11,750 bases of DNA from an uncultured Spirochaetales bacterium (GCA_934247875.1 CAKQJZ010000060.1:1-11750); one strand, 5' to 3'. Counted from the stretch's first letter, positions 1 through 8,024 are shown. The notes: a model not told the origin generated them from the letters alone. Made by a program: numbers and translations.

Positions 1-170
1 TCAACAGCAGAATCCCATGATTAATCCACTATTGATGACTTCTTTTTATGTCTTAAGTTCTTAACTTAATGACATTGTGTGATTCACATCGAACTTTTCC
101 ATTTGTTAACACAAACATATACATCATATGAAGAAAAGTATTTCTTTGAGAGTGACAAAAGGACTTAGTC
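1..170. other. AT-rich non-coding tail at the left edge
   Basis: This stretch lies downstream of the AAA-ATPase-like gene and shows no convincing coding frame. It holds an AT-rich hairpin at 50-73, listed separately, and a short perfect palindrome TGTGATTCACA at 78-88. I see no T-run after the hairpin on the minus strand, so a classical terminator for the upstream gene is not evident. The next gene must lie outside the window. Confidence 0.5.
50..73. repeat. Inverted repeat downstream of the AAA-ATPase-like gene
   Basis: GTC-TTAAGTT (50-59) pairs with AACTTAA-T-GAC (63-73) around a three-base loop. This gives about ten pairs with one bulged T at 70. The stem is almost all A and T, and no T-tract follows on the minus strand. 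It could be a weak terminator, an RNA-stabilising 3' end or a protein-binding site. Confidence 0.4.
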
Positions 171-1862
171 TTAAGCTTTAACAACCATGCATTTCTTTTT
201 ATTGAAAGCTATTCCATAACTAACGACTTGTTCTACATCCTCTTTTTTTAGCCCTTCAGCATATTTATTATCTTTTATCTGATTTAAAGCGTCTTTACAA
301 GCCTCTTCAAGATTTCCATCGTTTGCATATTTAAGTTCAATAATGATACCTTTTCTACTTGGTAGTATAATTGAGATATCACTATAACCAACACCATTTT
401 CAGAATTTGATTCAACTATCCAATCATCTTGTTTGGATAATAAGCCCAGTAAAAACCCATGATAAAAGTTTTCTTTTCTATCATTTCTTGCAGCGGTATC
501 TCGAATACTTATAGATTTCCAAAGCCACTCATTAAGTAGCATTTGAATTGTCTCTACATCTTCAGAGACAAAAGCTTCACATAAAGAATCTATTTTTGCA
601 GGTTCTGCATCTACCTTTTCATTAAACCATTCTTGAATCTTAAGAACAAAGACTTCTCTAATCTCTTTATTTGGGATAATGAGCTTATAAACACCATTTT
701 CTGCTTTACCACATTGTGTTAGATAACCTGTTGTAAATAACACACTCCAAAGATTATCGATTGAGTTATCTATCTCATCATATGTAAGATCAAGGCGAAT
801 AAACTTTTTAATAGCATTTCCTTCAACAAGTTGCTCTATTTCCCTTTGAGTTGACTTATTGGCCTTTGCTATAAAGCGTTTAACAAGGTCATTACCACTA
901 CTATTAATCCAATAAGCCTTGGGTTCTGTTGTTGAATTATTTATACAATCATATACATAATTGATTACATCCCATGGACAATAGATTTCTGCTTCCCCAA
1001 AGCGATATCCATCATACCATTCTTTTACTTTTGGAAAATTGTCTTGAAGATTATAATCTTCTAATAGCTTTTTAACTTCTTCATTGGTAAAACCAAATTC
1101 TTCATCATAGTATTTATCATCAATAGAGAATACTTTGAAATTATTAAGACCTGTAAAGATACTCTCTTTAGAAACTCTTAAACACCCTGTTAATACAGCA
1201 AATTGGAGAGAATCATTTGTCTTTAATGCATTTCCAAGGAACACTCTCATTAAAGAAACCATTTCTCTATAATAACCATAGTTGAAAGCTTTATCTAATG
1301 GAACATCATATTCATCTATTAGAATGATAGCCTTCTTACCATAATGGTGATAAAGAAGTTTTGACAATAACTTTAAGGATGAAGTTAGTACATTCTCTTC
1401 TATGCAATAGCTTCCATCTTTAATCCGCAAAAATCCTAAATATTGTTCTTTTTCAAATTCATCTAACTTATCGCTAGTTAACAAAAACTTAAACCGACTA
1501 GCTTCATCACCAATAAGCTGAATCAAGTCCTTTTTAGCTTTTTCAAAGGTTAATCCTTCAACTCCTTTAAGAGTAAGAAAGATAACAGGATATTTTCCCA
1601 TATATTCTTCACAAAGTTCTTTGTTGTTAGAAATATATAAACCATTAAATAGAGATTTGTCTGTTCCTGCTTCAAAGAAGTATTTAAGCATGCTCATATT
1701 TAATGTCTTTCCAAAGCGGCGAGGACGTGTAAAGAGATTAACAGCACTCCAATTTTCAAGAAGCTGTTCAATTAATTTAGTTTTGTCAACATAATAGAAG
1801 CCTGACTCAATGACTTGCTGAAAGTTCTCAAATCCTACTGGTAGCATTTTTGACTTTTTCAT
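171..1862 (-). CDS. AAA-ATPase-like protein with C-terminal PD-(D/E)XK nuclease domain
   Basis: This 563-residue protein matches the widespread family that joins an AAA-ATPase-like domain (PF09820 type) to a PD-(D/E)XK nuclease-like domain (PF08011/DUF1703 type). The N-terminal part carries the family's YVDKT (24-28) and a modified Walker A, RPRRFGKT (46-53). Walker B follows as IILIDEYD (179-186), then the conserved block TGCLRVSKESIFTGLNNF (225-242). The C-terminal nuclease site is visible as D495 and the E-L-K triad E509/K511, with a later QI at 528-529, so it looks intact. The start is the ATG at 1862 with AAGGAG eleven bases upstream, a slightly long spacing. The gene stands alone after a terminator-like element and has its own promoter. 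Its codons are clearly more A/T-rich than those of the genes to the right, which suggests acquisition. The biological role of this family is not settled; DNA binding or cleavage is inference. Confidence 0.85.
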   Translation of the reverse strand: MKKSKMLPVGFENFQQVIESGFYYVDKTKLIEQLLENWSAVNLFTRPRRFGKTLNMSMLKYFFEAGTDKSLFNGLYISNNKELCEEYMGKYPVIFLTLKGVEGLTFEKAKKDLIQLIGDEASRFKFLLTSDKLDEFEKEQYLGFLRIKDGSYCIEENVLTSSLKLLSKLLYHHYGKKAIILIDEYDVPLDKAFNYGYYREMVSLMRVFLGNALKTNDSLQFAVLTGCLRVSKESIFTGLNNFKVFSIDDKYYDEEFGFTNEEVKKLLEDYNLQDNFPKVKEWYDGYRFGEAEIYCPWDVINYVYDCINNSTTEPKAYWINSSGNDLVKRFIAKANKSTQREIEQLVEGNAIKKFIRLDLTYDEIDNSIDNLWSVLFTTGYLTQCGKAENGVYKLIIPNKEIREVFVLKIQEWFNEKVDAEPAKIDSLCEAFVSEDVETIQMLLNEWLWKSISIRDTAARNDRKENFYHGFLLGLLSKQDDWIVESNSENGVGYSDISIILPSRKGIIIELKYANDGNLEEACKDALNQIKDNKYAEGLKKEDVEQVVSYGIAFNKKKCMVVKA

Positions 1863-1924
1863 ATGTTAGTTAGCTCCTTTTTATTAATGCAAAACGAATT
1901 AAGCTAGATTCTTTTATCAGTTTT

Positions 1925-1953
1925 ATTCTAGCATTCTAATGGGCCGATAGCAA
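1925..1953 (-). promoter_or_regulatory. Sigma-70-like promoter of the AAA-ATPase-like gene
   Basis: On the minus strand a -35-like TTGCTA (1948-1953) is followed after exactly 17 bases by TAGAAT (1925-1930). The TAGAAT is preceded by TGC (1931-1933), giving an extended -10. Transcription would begin near 1918, about 55 bases before the ATG at 1862. This fits the gene being transcribed separately from the tyrS operon. Confidence 0.55.
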
Positions 1954-1978
1954 TGTTTCTTGAAATTCACGCAGTAGT

Positions 1979-2066
1979 TTCTTAGAAGCAAAAAATGGCT
2001 CCCACTGGGCCTCATCACAAAAGTGAGAGGTGCGGGGAGTCCTGTCATTTAGAAAATTCTTAGAAG
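1979..2066. repeat. 10-bp direct repeats flanking the hairpin element
   Basis: TTCTTAGAAG occurs exactly at 1979-1988 and again at 2057-2066, in the same orientation. Each copy contains the palindrome TTCTTAGAA. The 68 bases between them hold the branched hairpin. The arrangement looks like a small structured insertion with a target duplication, or like a modular repeat whose ends are these motifs. No transposase is present. Confidence 0.45.
1989..2042 (-). terminator. Branched hairpin followed by T-run, probable terminator of the tyrS operon
   Basis: On the minus strand an outer stem pairs 2035-2042 with 1997-2003 (GGaCTCCC with GGGAGCC, seven pairs and one bulge). It encloses an inner hairpin in which GAGG-GTGA (2023-2030) pairs with TCAC-a-CCTC (2010-2018) across a four-base AAAA loop. 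A competing small hairpin, GGCCC-AGTG-GGaGCC, sits at 1997-2011. Six T residues follow (1990-1995 read on the minus strand). This is the only strong terminator-like structure after tyrS, about 130 bases past its stop codon. The complex fold and flanking direct repeats suggest it may also belong to a dispersed element. Confidence 0.6.
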
Positions 2067-2170
2067 AAGTTGTACCACTTTTCACTTCGGTAGTTACTCA
2101 TGTAACTCATCCAATAGTCTTGCAAAATGATTTCTTTTATAACTGCCTTAAGTACATTTTCTATCACTTT

Positions 2171-3418
2171 CTATTTAAGAATGACTCTGACATATCTTTT
2201 CTTGCCTGCTTTGAGAATGAATTCTCCGTCTTCGGCATCTTGAAGAGCAAATACCTTCTTAGGATCTGATACTTTCTCACCGTTGACTTCTGCGCCGCCC
2301 TGAGTAACAAGTCTTCTAGACTCGCCATTAGTTACGCATAAGCCAGACTTTGTGAATAGATCAAGAATACCCATGCCATTCTCAAAGAGTGCTTTATCAA
2401 GTTCAGTTGTAGGCATGCCTTCCTTGCTAGCTGCAGCACCTACAGAGAATAGAGCCTTAGCTGCATCGCGCGCTTTAACAGCCTCCTCTTCTCCATGGAT
2501 GATCTTAGTCTGCTCAAATGCAAGGCGCTCTTTAGCTTCGTTGATATTCACACCAGGCTTCTCATAGTCCTTGATTTCATCAAGGTCCATGAATGTGAAG
2601 ATCTTCATGAACTTAGTTACATCGTTATCATTCACATTTCTCCAGTACTGATAGAAATCATATGGAGAATATAGATTTGGATCCAAGAATACTGCGCCCT
2701 TCTCACTCTTGCCCATCTTCTTGCCATCGCTTCTCATGATGAGATTGAATGTCAGTCCGAAGCACTGAGGTCCGCCAAGCTTATTAACAAGGTCAATGCC
2801 TGCAACGATATTGCCCCACTGATCAGCCCCGCCAATCTGAAGCCTTACGCCAGCTCTCTCGTTGAGCTGCCAGAAGTCATATGACTGCAGAAGCTGGTAG
2901 TTGAACTCGATGAATGAGAGACCTCTCTCTAAGCGCTGCTTAACACCTTCGAATGTGAGCATTCTGTTTACAGAGAAGTAAACGCCGATATCTCTTAAGA
3001 AGTCGATGTAATTGAGGCCAACAAGCCAATCTGCGTTATTCATTACAGTTGCTTTGCCATAACCAGCCTGAGTTTCATCAGAGAAATCAACAATCTTGCC
3101 AAGCTGCTTTGTGATTGCTTTCACGTTATCTGCAATCTGCTCTTTGGTAAGGATCTTTCTCATCTCTGTCTTTCCAGATGGGTCTCCGATGAGTCCCGTA
3201 CCACCACCAACAAGAGCAACAGGATTGTTGCCACATGACTGGAGATGGTGCATGGCAAAGAATGGAACAATATGTCCAATATGCAAAGATGGACCAGTTG
3301 GATCAACACCGCAGTAGAATGATACTTTCTCTTTATCCATCAGATCTGATAGCTGATCGATATCTGTGCATGCGTTGATAAAGCCTCTATCTTGCAATAT
3401 CTGCAAACCTTTATTCAC
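2171..3418 (-). CDS. tyrS: Tyrosyl-tRNA synthetase
   Basis: This cytoplasmic class I synthetase (415 residues, normal bacterial length) activates tyrosine with ATP and charges tRNA-Tyr. The ATP-binding HIGH motif is at 46-49 inside a typical YCGVDPTGPSLHIGH block. The tyrosine-site sequence QIGGADQW is at 194-201 and the second signature KMGKS at 234-238. A C-terminal S4-type RNA-binding domain runs from about 350 to 413 (SGLCVTNGESRRLV, then EVNGEKV). The start is a GTG at 3416-3418 with AGAGGG seven bases upstream; no better ATG lies before the conserved N-terminus. It is the last gene of the gltX-glyQS-tyrS cluster, two bases after the glyQS stop. The stop is TAG, and the same frame stays open for a further 36 sense codons. 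Confidence 0.97.
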   Translation of the reverse strand: MNKGLQILQDRGFINACTDIDQLSDLMDKEKVSFYCGVDPTGPSLHIGHIVPFFAMHHLQSCGNNPVALVGGGTGLIGDPSGKTEMRKILTKEQIADNVKAITKQLGKIVDFSDETQAGYGKATVMNNADWLVGLNYIDFLRDIGVYFSVNRMLTFEGVKQRLERGLSFIEFNYQLLQSYDFWQLNERAGVRLQIGGADQWGNIVAGIDLVNKLGGPQCFGLTFNLIMRSDGKKMGKSEKGAVFLDPNLYSPYDFYQYWRNVNDNDVTKFMKIFTFMDLDEIKDYEKPGVNINEAKERLAFEQTKIIHGEEEAVKARDAAKALFSVGAAASKEGMPTTELDKALFENGMGILDLFTKSGLCVTNGESRRLVTQGGAEVNGEKVSDPKKVFALQDAEDGEFILKAGKKRYVRVILK

Positions 3419-3420
3419 TT

Positions 3421-4746
3421 TTATACCCTCTTATAATCCTTATTTGCCTGATGAATGAATGGAACAATCTGATCTACAGAAATTCTTTCCTGCTTCATTG
3501 AGTCTCTGAATCTTACTGTAACTGTCTGGTCTTCAAGTGTCTGATAATCAACAGTAATGCAATAAGGAGTACCGATTTCATCCATTCTTCTGTATCTTCT
3601 GCCAACAGCACCACTCTGATCGTAGAATGTTGTGAAATCTGACCTCAAAGAGTGCTCAAGCTTAGATGCATATTCACCAAGACCATCCTTCTTAACAAGA
3701 GGAAGAACAGCAACCTTAACAGGTGCAATGAGAGGATGGAAGTGCATAACAGTTCTAACATCGCCCTCTGGAGTAGCTTCCTCATCATACGCATCTGAAA
3801 GTGCCATGAGTACGTTACGTGTAAGACCAGCTGAAGTCTCAACTACGTATGGGATGTATCTCTCGTTAGTCTCAGGATCAAGATATGTCATATCCTTGCC
3901 ACTGAACTTCTGATGCTGAGTAAGATCGTAATCTGTTCTTGAGTGAACACCTTCAAGTTCCTGCCATCCCATTGGGAATAAGAACTGGATATCATAAGCA
4001 TCCTTTGCATAGAATGCGAGCTCATCTGGACCATGCTGATGCCATCTCAGGTGCTCTGGATGGATACCCATCTTCTTATAGAACTCCATTCTCTGCTCTC
4101 TCCAGTATGGGAACCAGATCTCATCATCGCCTGGCTTACAGAAGAACTGCATCTCCATCTGCTCAAACTCACAGGAGCGGAATATGAAGTTCTTTGTTGT
4201 GATCTCATTTCTGAATGACTTACCAACCTGTGCAATACCGAATGGAAGCTTAACACGAGAAGACTGAAGCACATTCTTGAAATCTACATAGATTCCCTGT
4301 GCAGTCTCTGGGCGAAGATATACAACGCTAGCAGCATCTGCATTAGCACCGATATGAGTAGAGAACATCAAGTTGAAGTTTCTTGGAGCTGTGAAGCTGT
4401 CTTTATTGCCACAGTTAGGACATGGCTTAGTCAGATCAATCTGATCTGCTCTGAATCTAGCCTTACAGACTTTACAGTCAACCATTGGGTCTGTGAAGTT
4501 TGATACATGGCCAGAAGCTTCCCAAACACGTGGATGCATTAAGATAGAAGCATCAAGTCCTACGATGTTATCATGCATCTGTGTCATTTCCTTCCACCAG
4601 AAGTCACGGATGTTATTCTTTAGCTCAACACCCATTGGACCGTAGTCATAAGCGCCATTGAGACCACCATAGATCTCACTTGACTGGAAAATAAAACCAC
4701 GTCTTCTGCAAAGAGAGACAATCTTATCCATTGTTACTTCTGCCAT
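3421..4746 (-). CDS. glyQS: Glycyl-tRNA synthetase, alpha2 (single-chain) type
   Basis: This class II synthetase charges tRNA-Gly. It is the homodimeric type, not the separate alpha and beta subunits found in many bacteria, and its 441 residues fit that form. The N-terminal block RRGFIFQSSEIYGG (15-28) is characteristic. A zinc-ribbon-like insert carries C91, C94, C109 and C112. Motif 2 is FRNE (178-181) and motif 3 is ETSAGLTR (303-310). The C-terminal part from about 335 (HFHPLIAPVKVAVLPL) is the anticodon-binding domain, ending in the usual TVTVRFRDSM block. The ATG at 4746 has GGAGGAG seven bases upstream. The gene begins one base after the gltX stop, so translational coupling is likely. 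No key residue appears to be missing. Confidence 0.97.
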   Translation of the reverse strand: MAEVTMDKIVSLCRRRGFIFQSSEIYGGLNGAYDYGPMGVELKNNIRDFWWKEMTQMHDNIVGLDASILMHPRVWEASGHVSNFTDPMVDCKVCKARFRADQIDLTKPCPNCGNKDSFTAPRNFNLMFSTHIGANADAASVVYLRPETAQGIYVDFKNVLQSSRVKLPFGIAQVGKSFRNEITTKNFIFRSCEFEQMEMQFFCKPGDDEIWFPYWREQRMEFYKKMGIHPEHLRWHQHGPDELAFYAKDAYDIQFLFPMGWQELEGVHSRTDYDLTQHQKFSGKDMTYLDPETNERYIPYVVETSAGLTRNVLMALSDAYDEEATPEGDVRTVMHFHPLIAPVKVAVLPLVKKDGLGEYASKLEHSLRSDFTTFYDQSGAVGRRYRRMDEIGTPYCITVDYQTLEDQTVTVRFRDSMKQERISVDQIVPFIHQANKDYKRV

Positions 4747-4747
4747 T

Positions 4748-6226
4748 CTATTTCTCCTCCAAGAACTTTATTGCTCTGTTTAATCTGGCCTTAGTCACAT
4801 CTAAGCCCAGTAGTCTGATTGAATCAAAGAGAGGCAATGATACTGCTGAGTTTGTAATTGCGACTCTTATTGGCTGGAATACTCCATTTACTTTGATCTC
4901 CAGCTCTGTTGAAAGTGCTACAAGCTTCTCTTCTATAGCGCTTTCCTCTTCATTATTCTCTAGTCCGCTTATCAGAATCTCTGAGCCTCTCTTAAGCGCT
5001 GTCTTTGTCTTTTCAAGATCACTGCCCTTTGCAACATAAAGCGCACTATCTTCAACAGGCTGATCTTTGAATAAGAAAGAAGTAAGAGGAACTACATCAG
5101 AGAGGACCTTCATTCTCTCCTTAACAGAAGGAATAAGCTTCTTGACAAGAGCTACGTCCTCTTCTGTTGGAGGATTAGAGATATAGCCTTCCTTCTCAAG
5201 GTATGGCATTACTAAGCTCTCTAAGCGCTCATCCTCGCATGCTCTGATATATTGTCCATTGAACCAATCAAGCTTCTTATAGTCAAAGACACCAGGTGCT
5301 TTATGGATGCCTTCCATAGTAAAGCACTTCTCAAGCTCCTCTTTGGAGAAGAACTCTGTAGAGCCATCAAGTGACCATCCAACTAATGTTACATAGTTGA
5401 TGATAGCTTCTGGCAAATAGCCTTTAGCTCTGAAGTCACGTACAGCTGTAGAGCCATGACGCTTGCTGAGCTTCTGGCCATCTTTTCCCATTACCATTGG
5501 AAGATGGCAATATACAGGAGGCTCCCAGCCAAATGCCTCATAAAGCAAGATATGAAGAGGACCAGACGGAATCCACTCCTGAGCACGCATGATATGAGTA
5601 ATGCCCATCAAGTGGTCATCAATTACGTTAGCAAGATGATATGTAGGAAATCCATCGCTCTTCAAGAGAATAGGATCTGGAGAAACATCCTTGTTCTTTC
5701 TGGTGATATCACCCATAAGAACATCATGGAATGTTGTCTTACCCTCTCTTGGGACGCGGAGTCTGATTACAGGCTTAATGCCCTGTGCTTCATACTGAGC
5801 TCTCTCTTCATCTGTCAAATTAGCGCAATGCCTATCGTAGCCTTGATACTCGCTCTTTGACTTGATCTGCTCTTCTCTGACCTTCTCTAGGCGCTCTGGA
5901 GAGCAATAGCAATAGTAAGCTTTGCCATCTTTTACAAGCTGCTCTGCATATTTCTTATAGAGCTCAAAGCGTTCTGACTGGATATATGGACCATAAGGGC
6001 CACCTACTACAGGTCCCTCATCCCACTTGATGCCAAGCCAGTCGAGAGTGTCATAGAGGTCCTGGAGTGACTCATCTGTATAGCGCTCTCTATCTGTATC
6101 CTCAACACGGAGTATGAACTTTCCGCCCTGAGATTTTGCAAAGAAATAATTGAATAAGGCAGTACGAACTCCACCTATGTGCTGAAGCCCAGTTGGAGAC
6201 GGGGCATAACGAACACGAACTTCCAT
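4748..6226 (-). CDS. gltX: Glutamyl-tRNA synthetase
   Basis: This class I synthetase (492 residues) charges tRNA with glutamate in the cytoplasm. The ATP site motif HIGG is at 16-19 within RYAPSPTGLQHIGG, and KLSKR is at 252-256 within GQKLSKRHGS. RVEDTD (40-45) is the expected substrate-site block. A zinc-type pattern is present: C106, C108, Y130 and C134, matching the C-x-C...Y-x3-C arrangement of zinc-binding GluRS. The helical anticodon-binding region fills residues 300 to 490. Whether it also misacylates tRNA-Gln cannot be judged here; that depends on whether gatCAB exists elsewhere. The ATG at 6226 has AAGGAG seven bases upstream. It is the first of three synthetase genes. The 56-base gap before it contains only a weak promoter candidate (TTGTTT, 17 bases, TAAACT) and no T-box leader. 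Confidence 0.97.
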   Translation of the reverse strand: MEVRVRYAPSPTGLQHIGGVRTALFNYFFAKSQGGKFILRVEDTDRERYTDESLQDLYDTLDWLGIKWDEGPVVGGPYGPYIQSERFELYKKYAEQLVKDGKAYYCYCSPERLEKVREEQIKSKSEYQGYDRHCANLTDEERAQYEAQGIKPVIRLRVPREGKTTFHDVLMGDITRKNKDVSPDPILLKSDGFPTYHLANVIDDHLMGITHIMRAQEWIPSGPLHILLYEAFGWEPPVYCHLPMVMGKDGQKLSKRHGSTAVRDFRAKGYLPEAIINYVTLVGWSLDGSTEFFSKEELEKCFTMEGIHKAPGVFDYKKLDWFNGQYIRACEDERLESLVMPYLEKEGYISNPPTEEDVALVKKLIPSVKERMKVLSDVVPLTSFLFKDQPVEDSALYVAKGSDLEKTKTALKRGSEILISGLENNEEESAIEEKLVALSTELEIKVNGVFQPIRVAITNSAVSLPLFDSIRLLGLDVTKARLNRAIKFLEEK

Positions 6227-6282
6227 CTAAATTCTCCTTGAAATTGGTAACAGTTTATTCGTTTAAATGAAAAGAAACAACA

Positions 6283-7137
6283 TTAAGATAGGAAAGATAG
6301 GACCTCTTCTACAGCCTTATCCTCTGCTTTAGGGTTAATATCATAGAAGACATAGTGAGTTGCATTCTCTATCTCTACTATCTCACATGGTGATGATATG
6401 TGCTTCCTTATATATTCAGTGTAATCAGGGTTAGGCAGAATGACATCATCAGAAAGCTTCAAGACCTTGACTGGCATGGCTAGAGACGGAAGCGCAGCTG
6501 CTGCTTCTCTCATCAGCTGATGAAGCTCATAGATTGCCCTGACATATACCCAAGACCAATACTCATGGCCAAGATATAGATCATCTGCTGGAGCATTCTC
6601 ATAATGGAGATGGTACTTTGGATTACTGTGCCACTTATGTCTGAAGCGCTTCAAAACCTTTGAAATCACAATCGCAAGCTTTGGATGCACTGGAAGCGGC
6701 TCACCTGCATACACAGCAGGAGCTACAAGCACAGCTTTCTTTATCTCTTTGACTTTCGATGCGACTATCAAAGAGATTCCGCCACCCATAGAGTGTCCGA
6801 CGATATACACATTCTTATAGCGCTTTACAAGGTCTTTAGCAGCATTCATAGGAACGCCTATCCAATCTTCACGCCTAGACTTCTCAAAGTCTTTGCCTGA
6901 TGTGCCATGTCCTGGAAGTCGTGGCACAAATACGTCATAGCCAATGTCATAAAGATCATAAGCTGGGCGTACAAGCTCACCCGGGTATCCAGTATATCCA
7001 TGTACACATAGCACAGCTGTATCTGAATCATCTTTATGAACTAAAGAAAAAGAACGCCCTGCATTGCAAGGCGCTGTGCTGTCTTTATAAACTCCTTCAT
7101 ACCAAGCTGAAGGAACACTATATTCAATCTCCCTCAC
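6283..7137 (-). CDS. Alpha/beta hydrolase, carboxylesterase / monoacylglycerol-lipase-like
   Basis: This 284-residue serine hydrolase has the alpha/beta fold. The oxyanion-hole segment VHGYTG is at 45-50, and the nucleophile elbow GHSMGG at 114-119 places S116 as the catalytic serine. The acid is likely D230 or D231 in LSDDVILPN, and the base is H261 in NATHYVFYD. The complete triad and the PGHGTSG strand (75-81) resemble Est30-type carboxylesterases and monoglyceride lipases of the serine aminopeptidase S33 group. It has no signal peptide, so it is probably cytoplasmic. The substrate cannot be told; short acyl esters or lysolipids are the usual candidates. The start is a GTG that overlaps the stop of the LuxR gene (GTGA), with AGGAGG seven bases upstream, so translation is coupled to the regulator. 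It is the last gene of the four-gene cluster. Confidence 0.88.
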   Translation of the reverse strand: MREIEYSVPSAWYEGVYKDSTAPCNAGRSFSLVHKDDSDTAVLCVHGYTGYPGELVRPAYDLYDIGYDVFVPRLPGHGTSGKDFEKSRREDWIGVPMNAAKDLVKRYKNVYIVGHSMGGGISLIVASKVKEIKKAVLVAPAVYAGEPLPVHPKLAIVISKVLKRFRHKWHSNPKYHLHYENAPADDLYLGHEYWSWVYVRAIYELHQLMREAAAALPSLAMPVKVLKLSDDVILPNPDYTEYIRKHISSPCEIVEIENATHYVFYDINPKAEDKAVEEVLSFLS

Positions 7138-8024
7138 CAGGAGGCCTCCTCTAGAAGGTTCAGCAGGTCAATTCTGCTTCGAACTTCCGTCTTTGAGAAT
7201 ATGTTAGCAATATGATTATTCACAGTGTTTACTGAGATACAGAGTTTATCAGCAATCTCTTTGTTGGTATAGCCCTGCTTGATAAGCTTGACAACATCAA
7301 GCTCCCTCTCAGTTATCTTGTACTCTGCGGCTTTTTCTGCAGTTATCTGGCCTTTTTCCTTCTCTTCGACCTTCTTCTCATGTGATACGACCATCGATAA
7401 GAATACAAGTGCATAAATGAAATAAGCAATTGCGTAGAGCATTATTGCTGTATCAGCAAAAGCTGAAAACAGTACTGACAAGATAAAAACAGGAACCATA
7501 GAGAACGAGATTATCATGAAGCAACGCAATGCAATCCTGACTCTATGGTTCGAGATTTTGTGTCTATAGCACCAGAACAGAACAATGCCATAGACAACGA
7601 CGCTAGCACCCAGGCAGGACTTGGTGGTAGATAAAGCTGTATAACGGAATATCTGATAAAGTACAGATACAGCCAAGTAGCATCCGCCTTCAATGAAAGC
7701 TGCTACTTTATCCAAGCGTGCCATGGGCTTCGCAATCATCCAGTTCATGTAGAAATAGCAGAACACCAGAAGGAATGCACTGTCTGCAATATAGAAGACC
7801 TCCCATACTAAATGCAGAACAGTCTTAGCAATTCCCCCATACATCAAGCTGCTGAACTGGTCGAGCATGAAGAGCCCAATCATACCAAGAAGACTGGCAA
7901 ATAGTACTATTGACCAACCTGTCTCTCTTTTGTGCTCCCTCAAATGCCACACTATTGTCAAAGCAAAGTCCATTGAGACTAAAGACAAAGCAAAGAACGA
8001 CAATAACAGTGGCAATGATTCCAT
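7134..8024 (-). CDS. Membrane-anchored LuxR-type transcriptional regulator
   Basis: This 296-residue protein has an N-terminal half made of about seven hydrophobic segments (roughly 4-28, 37-54, 64-82, 83-97, 107-126, 138-153 and the stretch 165-213, which may hold two). A charged linker follows (EKKVEEKEKG, 216-225). The C-terminal LuxR-family helix-turn-helix lies at about 235-292: the opening ITERELDVVKLIKQGYTNKE (237-256), then IADKLCISVNTVNNHI (257-272), closely matches the GerE/LuxR signature. It has no receiver domain, so the membrane part is the likely sensor, as in other multi-TM LuxR regulators. The ATG at 8024 has AGGAG nine bases upstream inside the end of the RloB-like gene, and begins five bases past that gene's stop. 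Its stop overlaps the hydrolase start. The target genes are unknown; its own operon and the following synthetases are the obvious candidates. Confidence 0.85.
   Translation of the reverse strand: MESLPLLLSFFALSLVSMDFALTIVWHLREHKRETGWSIVLFASLLGMIGLFMLDQFSSLMYGGIAKTVLHLVWEVFYIADSAFLLVFCYFYMNWMIAKPMARLDKVAAFIEGGCYLAVSVLYQIFRYTALSTTKSCLGASVVVYGIVLFWCYRHKISNHRVRIALRCFMIISFSMVPVFILSVLFSAFADTAIMLYAIAYFIYALVFLSMVVSHEKKVEEKEKGQITAEKAAEYKITERELDVVKLIKQGYTNKEIADKLCISVNTVNNHIANIFSKTEVRSRIDLLNLLEEASW
7139..7150 (-). promoter_or_regulatory. Hydrolase ribosome-binding site inside a perfect 12-bp palindrome
   Basis: The Shine-Dalgarno AGGAGG of the hydrolase gene is followed directly by its own complement CCTCCT, giving AGGAGGCCTCCT seven bases before the GTG start if measured from the SD. 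The palindrome encodes the end of the LuxR protein. A four-pair stem with a GGCC loop, or dimerisation between transcripts, could limit initiation unless ribosomes are arriving from the upstream gene. The palindrome is seen; the effect on translation is inference. Confidence 0.5.

Noticed and set aside
5456..5860. Long plus-strand open frame inside gltX
   Set aside because: It is antisense to a clearly conserved synthetase, has no ribosome site and no recognisable protein pattern; other antisense frames over glyQS, tyrS and the ATPase were rejected for the same reason.
6227..6282. T-box or other riboswitch leader controlling the synthetase genes
   Set aside because: The gap before gltX is only 56 bases and has no T-box sequence, specifier hairpin or terminator.
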